Notes under the pieces: generated by a model | The model's database searches: none | Told to the model about the DNA's origin: nothing | What the model saw: the letters and a program-made list of their open reading frames with translations, nothing else | Shown here: in pieces, positions 16,547 to 24,630 of the stretch | Position numbering within the stretch: position 1 is the first letter of the stretch | Layout: every line of letters begins with the position of its first letter | Program-made: the position numbers and the translations under genes | NCBI RefSeq assembly: GCF_013337285.1 | Contig: NZ_SUPW01000002.1 | Coordinates: 496,001-560,000 of the forward strand | Origin: Agrobacterium tumefaciens | Lineage (GTDB): Bacteria; Pseudomonadota; Alphaproteobacteria; Rhizobiales; Rhizobiaceae | Length of the DNA stretch: 64,000 nucleotides | Direction of reading: 5' to 3'

Positions 16547-17734
16547 ATGCCGGATTTCAAATATATCGTGGTCGGGGCCGGGATGATGGGTGCGGCCGCG
16601 GCGCGGCACCTTTCGGCGCAAACGGATGGCGTGGCGCTGATCGGGCCGGACGAGCCTGCCGATCGCAAGAGCCACAAAGGCGTATTTTCAAGCCACTACG
16701 ACGAAGCGCGTATTACCCGTGGGTTTGACGGCGATCCGGTCTGGGCGGAACTCGCGCAGCGTTCCATCCAGCGTTATGCGGAGATCGAGGCCAAAAGCGG
16801 CATCCGGTTTTTCACTGAAGCGGGCTGCCTGTTTACCGGAAATGGCAAGGGGCTTGCCGGAGACTATGTGTCGCGGGCGCTTTCGTCGGCTGAACGTCTC
16901 GGTCTCGGCGTGGAAACGCTCGGTGGCGACCGGCTTGCCGACCGATTTTCGATGTTTTCCCTCCCGGCCGATCACAGCGGTTATTTCGAGGCCCGCAATG
17001 CCGGCCACGTCAATCCGCGCGCCTTGGTGAAGGCGCAATGCGCAATTGCCGAGGCACAGGGCACGCGGCTGGTGCGCGAGACGGCGGCGCATATTCGCGA
17101 TACATCCCAAGGCGTCGAGGTGGTAACGCGGGAAGGTGTTGTTCACACCGCCGAAAAGGTCATCGTGGCAGCGGGTGGTTTCACCAACATGGCCGAGCTG
17201 CTGCCATCGCCGGTCGATATGGCGGCGACGGGCCGCACCATCGTATTTTTCGAGCTGGATGAGGCAAGGCAGGCCATGTTCGGCTCCATGCCGTCAACCA
17301 TCGTGCTGGCGGAGACAGAGGACGACATCGTCTACATCCTGCCGCCGGTGCGGTATCCCGATGGCAGGATGTATCTGAAAATTGGTGGTGAAAGCGAGAA
17401 AGGCAGGCTCGAGACGCTGACCGAGGCGGTGGAGTGGTTCCACTCGGACGGCACGCCCGGCGAGGTCGAATTCCTGACGAAGAAGGCATTGTCGTTGATG
17501 CCGGAACTTGCTGGCTGCCCCGTGACCTCCGGCTCCTGCGTCGCCTCCATTACCCGTAGCGGTTATCCCTATATCGGCTATACGCAATCCTCCAATATTG
17601 CGGTTCTGACCGGCGGTAATTTCGTCTCCGCCAAGTCGTCGGATGAAATCGGGCGGCTGGGCGCTGTGCTGCTTGCGAACGGCCAACTGACCGAGGATGA
17701 ATTCGCCGCCGAAATGTCGCCGGTTTTCGTCTGA
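16547..17734 (+). CDS. FAD-dependent oxidoreductase (DAO / monomeric sarcosine oxidase-like), copy 1
   Basis: A 395-residue amine or amino-acid oxidase-like flavoprotein. The N-terminal FAD-binding Rossmann motif is YIVVGAGMMGAAAARHL (GxGxxG), followed by HKGVFSSHYDEARITR, VIVAAGGFTN and a C-terminal TRSGYPYIGYTQSSNIAVLTGGNFVSAKSSDEIGR that closes the FAD site. A Cys in SGSCVASITRSGYP lies near the position where sarcosine oxidases bind flavin covalently, but this is only suggestive. The start follows TACGGAG. The next gene is a close paralogue 59 bases on. The substrate is unknown. Confidence 0.85.
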   Translation: MPDFKYIVVGAGMMGAAAARHLSAQTDGVALIGPDEPADRKSHKGVFSSHYDEARITRGFDGDPVWAELAQRSIQRYAEIEAKSGIRFFTEAGCLFTGNGKGLAGDYVSRALSSAERLGLGVETLGGDRLADRFSMFSLPADHSGYFEARNAGHVNPRALVKAQCAIAEAQGTRLVRETAAHIRDTSQGVEVVTREGVVHTAEKVIVAAGGFTNMAELLPSPVDMAATGRTIVFFELDEARQAMFGSMPSTIVLAETEDDIVYILPPVRYPDGRMYLKIGGESEKGRLETLTEAVEWFHSDGTPGEVEFLTKKALSLMPELAGCPVTSGSCVASITRSGYPYIGYTQSSNIAVLTGGNFVSAKSSDEIGRLGAVLLANGQLTEDEFAAEMSPVFV

Positions 17735-17793
17735 CATCCTTCTGCGAAGCGGCTACAAGGTTGCGATTGAACAGGGTGGATGAAGAGGGCGGC

Positions 17794-18984
17794 ATGTCGG
17801 GGCATTTCAACTATATCGTCGTTGGTCGTGGCATGATGGGTGCCGCCGCCGCCCGCCATCTGGCGGAAACGGTGGAGGGCGTCGCGCTGATCGGCCCCGG
17901 CGAACCTGCCGATATCAAATCGCACCAGGGCGTTTTCGCCAGCCATTATGATGAAGCGCGCATTACCCGCACCATCGATGGTGACGCCGACTGGGCGCTG
18001 CTCGCCAACCGCTCGATTGCGCGTTATGCCGATATTGCGGCTAGAAGCGGCGTGGAATTTTACGCACCGGTAGGTTGCCTGATGGTGGGGCCGGAGCGGG
18101 GCGGCGACAATCCGTTTGTCGACGATGTTCGCAAGGCAGCGGCGCGGCTCGGCGTTTCGACGGAATTGCTGGATGGCGAAAGCCTGAAAAGCCGCTTTCC
18201 CTATTTCTCCTTCGAACCGGGCTGCGAAGGCGTGTTTGAAAAGGACAATGCCGGATACGTCAATCCACGCGCCCTGGTGAAGGCGCAGGCTATTCTGGCG
18301 GCAAAGGCGGGTGTTGCGCTGATCGATGATATCGTCGTCTCGACGCGGGAAGAGGATGGCCGCGCATCGGTTCAGACGGCTTCGGGGGCGGTTTATTCCG
18401 CAGACCGGGTGCTGGTGGCGGCCGGCGGTTTCTCGATCACGAAGGATCTGCTGCCGCAGCCGGTCGCGCTTGATGTCTATGCGCGGACTGTCGCTTTCTT
18501 CGAGATTGATGAAACCGATCTTGGGCAATATGCAGCCATGCCGTCGCTGATCTACGAGCCGCGCGACACGACGAAACATATCTATCTGCTGCCGCCGGTG
18601 CGGTATCCCGATGGCAAATTCTATCTGAAAATCGGCGGTGATCCCGACGACAAGCCTGTTGGTAGCGACCCGGAAATCCGGGAATGGTTCCGTTCCGGTG
18701 GGCGTGAAAGCGTGCGTGATCATCTGTCAGCCATCGTCGGAGCGCTGGTGCCTGCCGTCGATCTCTCGCGTGTCTCGATGGCCGCCTGCGTCGTTTCCAA
18801 AACACGGAGCGGTTATCCCGCCATCGGCTTTACGGCTTCGCCGCATATCGCGGTTCTGACAGGTGGCAACGGGACGGCGGCCAAGAGTTCCGACGAGATC
18901 GGGCGGCTGGGTGCCGCATTGCTGCGGGACGGTGAAATTGCCGACGAGGCTTTCACAACGGATTTTAAACCGGCATTTCTTTGA
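17794..18984 (+). CDS. FAD-dependent oxidoreductase (DAO family), copy 2
   Basis: A 396-residue paralogue of the preceding gene, sharing long blocks: YIVVGRGMMGAAAARHLAE, SHQGVFASHYDEARITR, NAGYVNPRALVKAQ, LLPPVRYPDGKFYLKIGG and KSSDEIGRLGAALL. The dinucleotide motif is intact. The two copies differ most in the middle substrate region (~80-140 and ~220-300), so they may handle different amines. ATG 17794 is preferred because GAGGG precedes it. There is likely one operon from 16547. Confidence 0.86.
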   Translation: MSGHFNYIVVGRGMMGAAAARHLAETVEGVALIGPGEPADIKSHQGVFASHYDEARITRTIDGDADWALLANRSIARYADIAARSGVEFYAPVGCLMVGPERGGDNPFVDDVRKAAARLGVSTELLDGESLKSRFPYFSFEPGCEGVFEKDNAGYVNPRALVKAQAILAAKAGVALIDDIVVSTREEDGRASVQTASGAVYSADRVLVAAGGFSITKDLLPQPVALDVYARTVAFFEIDETDLGQYAAMPSLIYEPRDTTKHIYLLPPVRYPDGKFYLKIGGDPDDKPVGSDPEIREWFRSGGRESVRDHLSAIVGALVPAVDLSRVSMAACVVSKTRSGYPAIGFTASPHIAVLTGGNGTAAKSSDEIGRLGAALLRDGEIADEAFTTDFKPAFL

Positions 18985-19037
18985 TCTTTTGTTGCGCTTT
19001 TCGGTGGCTTTCGTTCCAGAACATGGTTATGCAGCGC

Positions 19038-19440
19038 ATGCCAGTTGGCCGGGCAGCCGCGCTTTACCAATGTCGAAAGACGGTAAGGTGAGGAAAGTCC
19101 GGGCTCCACGGAAATACGGTGCCGGATAACGTCCGGCGGGGGCGACCCCAGGGAAAGTGCCACAGAGAGCAAACCGCCATGCCTGCATGGTAAGGGTGAA
19201 AGGGTGGGGTAAGAGCCCACCGCGCCGCTGGTGACAGTGGTGGCAAGGTAAACCCCACCGGGAGCAAGACCGAATAGGGATGACACGGGATGGGCGAAAG
19301 TCCGTCTACAGCCGGTTTCCGGGTCGTCATCCGGGTGGGTTGCGAGAGGCGGCATGCAAATGTCGTCCCAGATGAATGGCTGCCACGTTCCGGGTCAAAC
19401 CGGGGCCATACAGAACCCGGCTTACAGGCCAACTGGCGAA
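19038..19440 (+). ncRNA. rnpB: RNase P RNA (M1 RNA)
   Basis: The 5' segment GCCAGTTGGCC (19040-19050) pairs with GGCCAACTGGC (19427-19437), forming helix P1 and closing a ~400-base RNA. Inside are the conserved bacterial class A core elements: GAGGAAAGTCCGGGCTCC near the 5' side, CAGGGAAAGTGCCACAGAGA, GGTAAACCCCACCGGGAGCAA, and the 3' core ACAGAACCCGGCTTACAGG. It is the ribozyme that matures tRNA 5' ends. The termini are accurate to a few bases. Confidence 0.96.
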
Positions 19441-19600
19441 TTTCCCCCGGCCTTGTGTGCGGTGCCTCTATTCTTCCGGAGCATTTCCGGTGCGAGCGAG
19501 AGCGGTTAATGCTCTCGTGATTTGCCTTTGCGAAATGGCTCGCTCAGAACCGCTTGGATGTTGCGCCGGCGTCGGCGCTCTTTCGTCTGCGATGGGTGGA

Positions 19601-20032
19601 TCATTCGGGCATCGCGACCCGAATAGGGCGGGTTCCGACCGGAGCGCCGGTCGCGCGGTCGATGGTGACGGGGTCGATCTCGGTTCCGGTTTCGGCATCG
19701 AAAAACCGGGTCACCTCGCCCCCGCCGCGATGTTTACGTCCCCAGGCGCCGATAGCAAACAGCACCGGCAAAAAGTCGCGGCCAGCTTCCGTCAGTACAT
19801 ATTCGTCCCGTGGCGGGCGGTCGGAATAGCGGCGTTTCATCAATAATCCCTCCTCCGTCAATGATGAAAGCCGCCCGGTCAGCATCGTCGGAGCGATACC
19901 GAGGCTCTTGCGAAAATCGTCGAAACGGGTGAGCCCCGCATGGGCGTCGCGCATGATCAGCATGCTCCATGCGTCTCCCACAAGCGCCAGACTGCGGGCG
20001 ACCAGACAGGGTTGCTCAGAAAGTTTTTTCAT
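19601..20032 (-). CDS. HxlR-family transcriptional regulator
   Basis: A 143-residue winged helix protein. HxlR features are the N-terminal Cys region (EQPCLVARSLALVGDAWSMLIMRDA), recognition helix IAPTMLTGRLSSLTEEGLL and wing PRDEYVLTEAGRDFLPVL. The C-terminus (~100-143) is an acidic and Thr-rich tail. It is transcribed away from an SDR and a quinone-oxidoreductase-like gene. HxlR proteins often sense reactive aldehydes or quinones through the N-terminal Cys and control adjacent reductases. That role is inferred from context. Confidence 0.9.
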   Translation of the reverse strand: MKKLSEQPCLVARSLALVGDAWSMLIMRDAHAGLTRFDDFRKSLGIAPTMLTGRLSSLTEEGLLMKRRYSDRPPRDEYVLTEAGRDFLPVLFAIGAWGRKHRGGGEVTRFFDAETGTEIDPVTIDRATGAPVGTRPIRVAMPE

Positions 20033-20049
20033 GTCGATATCTTTTTAGT

Positions 20050-20078
20050 AGTGACTTGATACTGATTTGATAGTAACT
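20050..20078. promoter_or_regulatory. candidate HxlR operator in the divergent spacer
   Basis: AGTGACT (20050-20056) and AGTAACT (20072-20078) lie exactly 22 bases apart, two helical turns. TTGATA occurs at 20056-20061 and 20067-20072, one turn apart. The cluster lies 18 bases beyond the HxlR start codon and upstream of the SDR gene, a natural site for control of both. Confidence 0.5.
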
Positions 20079-20120
20079 GAATGTTCATCAATGTTCCACG
20101 ATAAAATGAAGGCGGAAGAG

Positions 20121-20936
20121 ATGAGCAAGACAGAACGCGGCATTGCCCTGGTCACGGGCGCGTCCTCCGGCATCGGGCTGGTGACGGCGCAGGCGCTGCG
20201 GCGCGATGGTTACCGTGTCTTCGGCACGAGCCGAAAACCGATGCCCGATACTGCTGACGGGATCACGATGCTGATCTGCGATGTTGTCGACGATGCATCC
20301 GTGCAGCGTGCCGTGGATGAGGTTATCGGCCGGGCAGGGCGGATTGATCTTCTCGTTAATAATGCCGGAATCGGGCTGCTTGGCGGCGCTGAGGAATCGA
20401 CGGTTGAACAGGCGAAGGTCGTATTCGACGTCAACGTATTCGGCACCATGAGAATGACCAATGCGGTCCTGCCCTTCATGAGGCGGCAGGGTCGAGGCCG
20501 GATTGTCAACCTCAGCTCCATACTCGGGCTGATCCCCGCCCCCTATAATGCACTTTACGCGTCAACCAAGCACGCCATCGAAGGTTATTCAGAATCTCTT
20601 GATCATGAGGTGCGAACGCACGGTATCCGCATCGTACTTGTCGAGCCGGGGGTAACCCGCACGTCTTTTGAAGAGAACATTACGCGGCCGGACCGGCCGC
20701 TTGCCGTCTACGATACGGTTCGCGCGGATGCGGAGAAATTGATGCGCGAGATCATCGAAAAGGGCGATGCGCCCGAGGTGGTCGCGAACGTTATCGTACA
20801 GGCCGCCAATGCGGCGTCACCCAAACGGCGCTATACTGCCGGAAAAGCTGCGGGACAGGCCCGCTTTATCCGCCGCTTCCTGCCTGAGTCGTTCGTCGAC
20901 AAGAGCTTCCGGAAATTCAGCAGACTTCCCGATTGA
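20121..20936 (+). CDS. short-chain dehydrogenase/reductase (SDR)
   Basis: A 271-residue classical SDR. The cofactor motif is TGASSGIG at ~13-20, then NNAG (LLVNNAGIGLLGG), the catalytic Ser in VNLSSILG, and YxxxK as YASTKHAIEGYSESL. The C-terminal part extends to a basic tail. These enzymes reduce or oxidise carbonyls with NAD(P)H. ATG 20121 follows AAGGCGGAAGAG; ATG 20106 would add five residues. Divergence from an HxlR gene suggests induction by an electrophile. Confidence 0.9.
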   Translation: MSKTERGIALVTGASSGIGLVTAQALRRDGYRVFGTSRKPMPDTADGITMLICDVVDDASVQRAVDEVIGRAGRIDLLVNNAGIGLLGGAEESTVEQAKVVFDVNVFGTMRMTNAVLPFMRRQGRGRIVNLSSILGLIPAPYNALYASTKHAIEGYSESLDHEVRTHGIRIVLVEPGVTRTSFEENITRPDRPLAVYDTVRADAEKLMREIIEKGDAPEVVANVIVQAANAASPKRRYTAGKAAGQARFIRRFLPESFVDKSFRKFSRLPD

Positions 20937-20984
20937 GCTTATCGCCCGTGCTGTCGGCTGACCACAGAAACGAAAGTTAGTTTG

Positions 20985-21986
20985 ATGAAATCATTCCTGA
21001 TTGATCGCTATGCAAAAGGCGGCGCTCTCCGGCTCGGCGATAGCCCCGAACCTGAGTTGCGCGCAAACGACGTTCTGGTCGAAATCCGAGCCGCCAGCGT
21101 GAACCTTCTGGACAACAAGATCAGGGACGGAGAGTTCAAGCTTATCTTGCCATACCGCCTTCCACTGGTGCTGGGCAACGATGTGGCGGGAGTTGTGGTC
21201 CGCGTCGGCGCGAATGTCCGCAAATTCAAGCCCGATGACGAGGTCTATGCCCGCCCGAACCAGAATCGCATCGGAACATTTGCAGAGTACATTGCCATTG
21301 ATGAGGCCGATGTAGCGATCAAGCCGAACAATCTGACCATGGAGGAGGCGGCGTCCATGCCACTCGTCGCCCTGACGGCATGGCAGGTGCTTGTCGAGCG
21401 GGCCAATGTGCAAAAGGGACAGAAGGTTCTGATCCATGCCGGCTCGGGTGGCGTAGGCACTATCGCGATCCAGCTTGCCAGGCATCTCGGGGCATATGTA
21501 GCCACAACCACGAGTACAGCCAATGTGGCGCTTGTGAAAAGTCTCGGGGCAGACGTCGTGGTCGACTACAAGAAGGAAGACTTCGAGAACGTGTTGCAGG
21601 GCTACGACCTCGTGCTGAACAGCCTCGGGAAGGACACGCTGGAAAAATCCCTTGCGGTGCTCAAGCCGGGCGGGAAGCTGATTTCAATTTCCGGTCCGCC
21701 CGATCTGGATTTCGCGCGGCAGAATGGCCTTGGCTGGCTGCTTCGGCAGGTTATGCGTCTGCTAAGCTCCGGTATCAGGAGAAAATCGAAACGCCGGGGG
21801 ATCGGCTATTCTTTTCTCTTCATGAGAGCGAATGGCGGGCAGCTTGAAAAGATTACCTCTCTGATCGAGGCGGGGAGCATACGTCCGGTAGTGGATCGGG
21901 TCTTCCCGTTCGAGAAGACCAATGAGGCATTGGATTATGTCCAGACGGGTCGTGCGAAAGGGAAGGTCGTCATCGCAGTGAAGTGA
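20985..21986 (+). CDS. NADP-dependent oxidoreductase, quinone oxidoreductase-like (MDR superfamily)
   Basis: A 333-residue zinc-free medium-chain reductase. It has an N-terminal GroES-like fold (RAASVNLLDNKIRDGEF, LGNDVAGVVVRVGANVRKFKPDDEVYA) and a Rossmann half with HAGSGGVGTIAIQLAR, the typical NADP motif. No zinc-site Cys cluster is visible. It lies 48 bases after the SDR gene, probably in the same transcript, and likely detoxifies quinones or enals under HxlR control (inference). The ATG is at 20985; the ribosome-binding site is weak (GAAACGAAAG). Confidence 0.88.
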   Translation: MKSFLIDRYAKGGALRLGDSPEPELRANDVLVEIRAASVNLLDNKIRDGEFKLILPYRLPLVLGNDVAGVVVRVGANVRKFKPDDEVYARPNQNRIGTFAEYIAIDEADVAIKPNNLTMEEAASMPLVALTAWQVLVERANVQKGQKVLIHAGSGGVGTIAIQLARHLGAYVATTTSTANVALVKSLGADVVVDYKKEDFENVLQGYDLVLNSLGKDTLEKSLAVLKPGGKLISISGPPDLDFARQNGLGWLLRQVMRLLSSGIRRKSKRRGIGYSFLFMRANGGQLEKITSLIEAGSIRPVVDRVFPFEKTNEALDYVQTGRAKGKVVIAVK

Positions 21987-22385
21987 TGACTGTAGTCTGG
22001 GCTGGTTTCTGGCCTATCGGGCGACCCTGCAAAACGCTGCGCTTCTTTGCTGAGATTGCTCTCAATCGGGTAGATGCCGTAGCCTTTTCTCGTGAGGTAT
22101 GGACCGCCAGCGCGGGTTTCGTCTTGTACGCATTTGGTCGGGGTCATGTTGGCCAGTGTCGTGTGCTGAACGATGCGTAAGAGCCATGAAATTTCAATGA
22201 TGACCCTCGCGACTGAGATCAAGAGTGGGGTCTCGCAAATCATTCCATTGTTTTAAAAAAGAAAAATGGTGATTTCACTGCGTCTTGGTGTGCCGTGAAA
22301 CAGCATCTTCCTGGGCGAAGTAAACCATTCGTTAAACTTAACGGCTTATGAATTTCCGATGCGAAGTCGGTATCGTGCCGGCTTC
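21987..22385. other. gene-poor spacer between the oxidoreductase gene and the dcw cluster
   Basis: About 400 bases without a supportable gene. It includes an AT-rich stretch at 22250-22270 and the short palindrome GTTAA-AC-TTAAC (22331-22342), which may belong to the dcw promoter. Codon-like patterns in the first half are not convincing in any frame. Confidence 0.5.
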
Positions 22386-22420
22386 TCCCATTGACGCCCA
22401 TAGTGTCCCATGGTATCCCA
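22386..22420 (-). promoter_or_regulatory. MraZ operator: four TGGGN boxes at 10-bp spacing
   Basis: On the + strand TCCCA, GCCCA, TCCCA and TCCCA end at 22390, 22400, 22410 and 22420. Read on the minus strand these are TGGGA, TGGGA, TGGGC and TGGGA, each followed by a 5-base spacer. MraZ is known to bind three or more TGGGN repeats separated by 5 bases before mraZ, so this is very likely its autoregulatory site. Here there are four boxes, oriented opposite to the genes. Confidence 0.88.
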
Positions 22421-22593
22421 AATGCACACCACACTGGGTCGTGTTTTTGACCCGCAATCGCTGAAACGAGTGAGGAGCCTGCAAGGGGCTGCTGCAGGGC
22501 ATGTTGCCCTGGCGCTTGGCGATGTGTCGTGCGTACCGGTGTTGTCTGTGGGGCGGGTTCGCCTGGTGGATTGCGGTTTGGGCGAGTTGAGTA

Positions 22594-23034
22594 ATGGACC
22601 GCTTTTTATCGAACGTGACGAACAGGATCGACGCCAAGGGGCGCGTTTCGGTTCCGTCTCCGTTTCGTTCGGTGCTGGTGAGGCGCGGTATCCAGGAGCT
22701 TTATTGCCTTCAGGATTTCGCTTTTCCGGCAATCAGTGTCGGCGGTCCGGATTTGCTGGAACGCTACGAGCGGCAGATTGCATCCATGGATGCCTTCTCG
22801 CCGGAGGCGAACGCGATGTCGCTGCTGGTTCACGGCGGCGGTATCTTCATGAAGCTCGACCAGGAAGGTCGGTTGATGGTGACGGATTTCGTGCGGGAAT
22901 TCACCGGCATATCCACCGAGGTCACCTTCGTCGGACGAGCGGATCATTTTCAGCTTTGGCAACCGCAGGCGTTTTTGGGCGCGCAGGCGGCAGCAAGAGC
23001 GGGGCGCGGTTTTTCGGCTGCTCGCCCCGCATAG
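22594..23034 (+). CDS. mraZ: transcriptional regulator MraZ
   Basis: First gene of the division and cell wall cluster; binds the boxes at 22386-22420 and represses the operon. At 146 residues it has family length. The two AbrB-like half-domains each carry the conserved DxxxR core: [12 protein letters not shown] (~12-23) and [12 protein letters not shown] (~87-98). The C-terminus is an Ala and Arg-rich tail. The ribosome-binding site is weak, and the leader from the operator is about 170 bases. Confidence 0.93.
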   Translation: MDRFLSNVTNRIDAKGRVSVPSPFRSVLVRRGIQELYCLQDFAFPAISVGGPDLLERYERQIASMDAFSPEANAMSLLVHGGGIFMKLDQEGRLMVTDFVREFTGISTEVTFVGRADHFQLWQPQAFLGAQAAARAGRGFSAARPA

Positions 23035-23048
23035 GACGGGGACACGGA

Positions 23049-24074
23049 ATGGCGGCGAATTCTGGCGGGCGATCTTCTGATGCCGATGGCGGACCTCAGC
23101 GTCACGTCCCGGTCCTGCTTCGCGAAGTCATTGCCGCGCTTGAGCCCGCATCCGGAAAGATCATCCTCGACGGCACGTTCGGCGCCGGCGGCTACACCCA
23201 GGCCATTCTCGATCAGGGCGCCAACGTCATCGCGCTCGACCGCGATCCGACCGCAATTGCCGGCGGTCAGGCGATGGTTGCCGCCAATGGCGGCAGGCTT
23301 ACCCTTATTCAATCGCAATTTTCCGATCTGGCCAGCCACGCGCCTGAAGGCGGCCTTGACGGCGTCGTTCTCGATATCGGCGTCTCCTCCATGCAGATCG
23401 ACGAGGCGGAACGCGGATTTTCCTTCCAGAAAAACGGCCCTCTCGATATGCGGATGTCGGCTTCGGGCGTGTCGGCGGCGGATGTCGTCAATCGTGCGAA
23501 GGTTGGTGATCTGATCCGTATCTTCGGTTTTCTCGGTGAAGAAAAGCAGCCGGGCCGCATTGCCCGCGCCATCGAGAAGAGGAGGGCGGAAGAGCCCTTC
23601 CGCACCACGCGTGATCTCGCCGGTCTCATCGAGATCGTCACGCCGCGCAAGGCAAAAGACAAGATCCACCCCGCAACACGGGTGTTTCAGGCGCTTCGCG
23701 TTTTCGTCAATGACGAACTCGGCGAGCTGGCGCAGGCGCTTTTCGCTGCCGAGCGGTCCTTGAAGCCCGGTGGACGGCTGGTCGTCGTCACGTTCCATTC
23801 GCTGGAAGACCGCATCGTCAAAAAATTCTTCTCCGACCGTTCGGGTAAAGCTGCCGGTTCCCGGCATCTGCCGATGGTCGAAGACAAGCCGGCCATTTTC
23901 GACAATATCGGCAAGCCGATGATCGCTGCCAGCGAAGAGGAAGCGGAGCTTAATCCGCGTGCGCGCTCGGCGAAATTGCGGGCGGGTCTGCGCACGACCG
24001 CGCCGGTGCGGGCGGCGGATTTCTCGATTTTCGAACTTCCCGATCTCGCCAGCCTTGAAAAGATGGGAGGCTGA
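23049..24074 (+). CDS. rsmH: 16S rRNA (cytosine1402-N4)-methyltransferase RsmH
   Basis: SAM-dependent methyltransferase for C1402 in the ribosomal decoding centre. The 341-residue product shows [13 protein letters not shown], the SAM motif [43 protein letters not shown] and [14 protein letters not shown], all RsmH hallmarks. The start at 23049 lies 14 bases after mraZ, with GGGGACACGGA before it. It continues the dcw operon. Confidence 0.95.
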   Translation: MAANSGGRSSDADGGPQRHVPVLLREVIAALEPASGKIILDGTFGAGGYTQAILDQGANVIALDRDPTAIAGGQAMVAANGGRLTLIQSQFSDLASHAPEGGLDGVVLDIGVSSMQIDEAERGFSFQKNGPLDMRMSASGVSAADVVNRAKVGDLIRIFGFLGEEKQPGRIARAIEKRRAEEPFRTTRDLAGLIEIVTPRKAKDKIHPATRVFQALRVFVNDELGELAQALFAAERSLKPGGRLVVVTFHSLEDRIVKKFFSDRSGKAAGSRHLPMVEDKPAIFDNIGKPMIAASEEEAELNPRARSAKLRAGLRTTAPVRAADFSIFELPDLASLEKMGG

Positions 24075-24075
24075 T

Positions 24076-24630
24076 ATGCTGCGCACTTTCGATGTCATCT
24101 TGATGGGGGTCATGGTTGCTGCGGCCGTCGTGACCTATTCGATCAAGCACAAGGCCGATCTGAAGCTGGAAGAGGTCCGCAAGCTCGAGGCTGAAATCAA
24201 GCTCGAGAAGGATACGATCGATCTGTTGCGGGCCGACTGGGCGCTGCTGACGCAGCCGAACCGCCTGCACCGCCTCGTCAATGCCTATCAGGACGAGCTT
24301 GGCCTTTCGCCGACGCTGCCGACACAATTGGCGCAGCCGCGCGAACTTCCCATGCTGCGTTCGCAATTGCCGCAGCCGCCTGAGCCGGAAGGCATGAGCG
24401 TCGAGGATGTGATCGCCGCCGCCGTCAACGGTTCCAGGCCGGGCGCGACGCTTGGCGCTGCCACCAAAAAGAAATCGCCGCCGGCGGGCCAGATCGCTGC
24501 CAATGGCGCTCCGGTTCCAACGCCGAGGGCGCGTGTTTCCCGTCCCACCGCGGCTCCGGCCGTCTCCGCCGTCGCCGGTGATGAAACCGACGACATGGAT
24601 GACACGATAACAGGATCGGTGAACCGCTGA
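24076..24630 (+). CDS. ftsL: cell division protein FtsL
   Basis: A bitopic divisome protein of 184 residues. A short cytoplasmic start is followed by one membrane helix (DVILMGVMVAAAVVTYSI, ~6-23), a coiled coil (HKADLKLEEVRKLEAEIKLEKDTIDLLRADWALL) with the FtsL signature DWALLTQPNRLHRLV, and an unusually long Pro/Ala-rich periplasmic tail (~75-184). Usual FtsL is about 100-120 residues, so the tail is an extension. GGGAGG precedes the ATG, which starts one base after the rsmH stop. It pairs with FtsQ and FtsB and activates FtsI-FtsW. Confidence 0.9.
   Translation: MLRTFDVILMGVMVAAAVVTYSIKHKADLKLEEVRKLEAEIKLEKDTIDLLRADWALLTQPNRLHRLVNAYQDELGLSPTLPTQLAQPRELPMLRSQLPQPPEPEGMSVEDVIAAAVNGSRPGATLGAATKKKSPPAGQIAANGAPVPTPRARVSRPTAAPAVSAVAGDETDDMDDTITGSVNR

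Noticed and set aside
21987-22260. Possible remnant gene after the quinone-reductase gene
   Set aside because: No frame gives a recognisable protein or start, and open frames are short and lack a ribosome-binding site.
22410-23048. Upstream extension of rsmH reaching back over mraZ
   Set aside because: The extension is out of frame with mraZ, unconserved in sense, and rsmH has a proper start at 23049.
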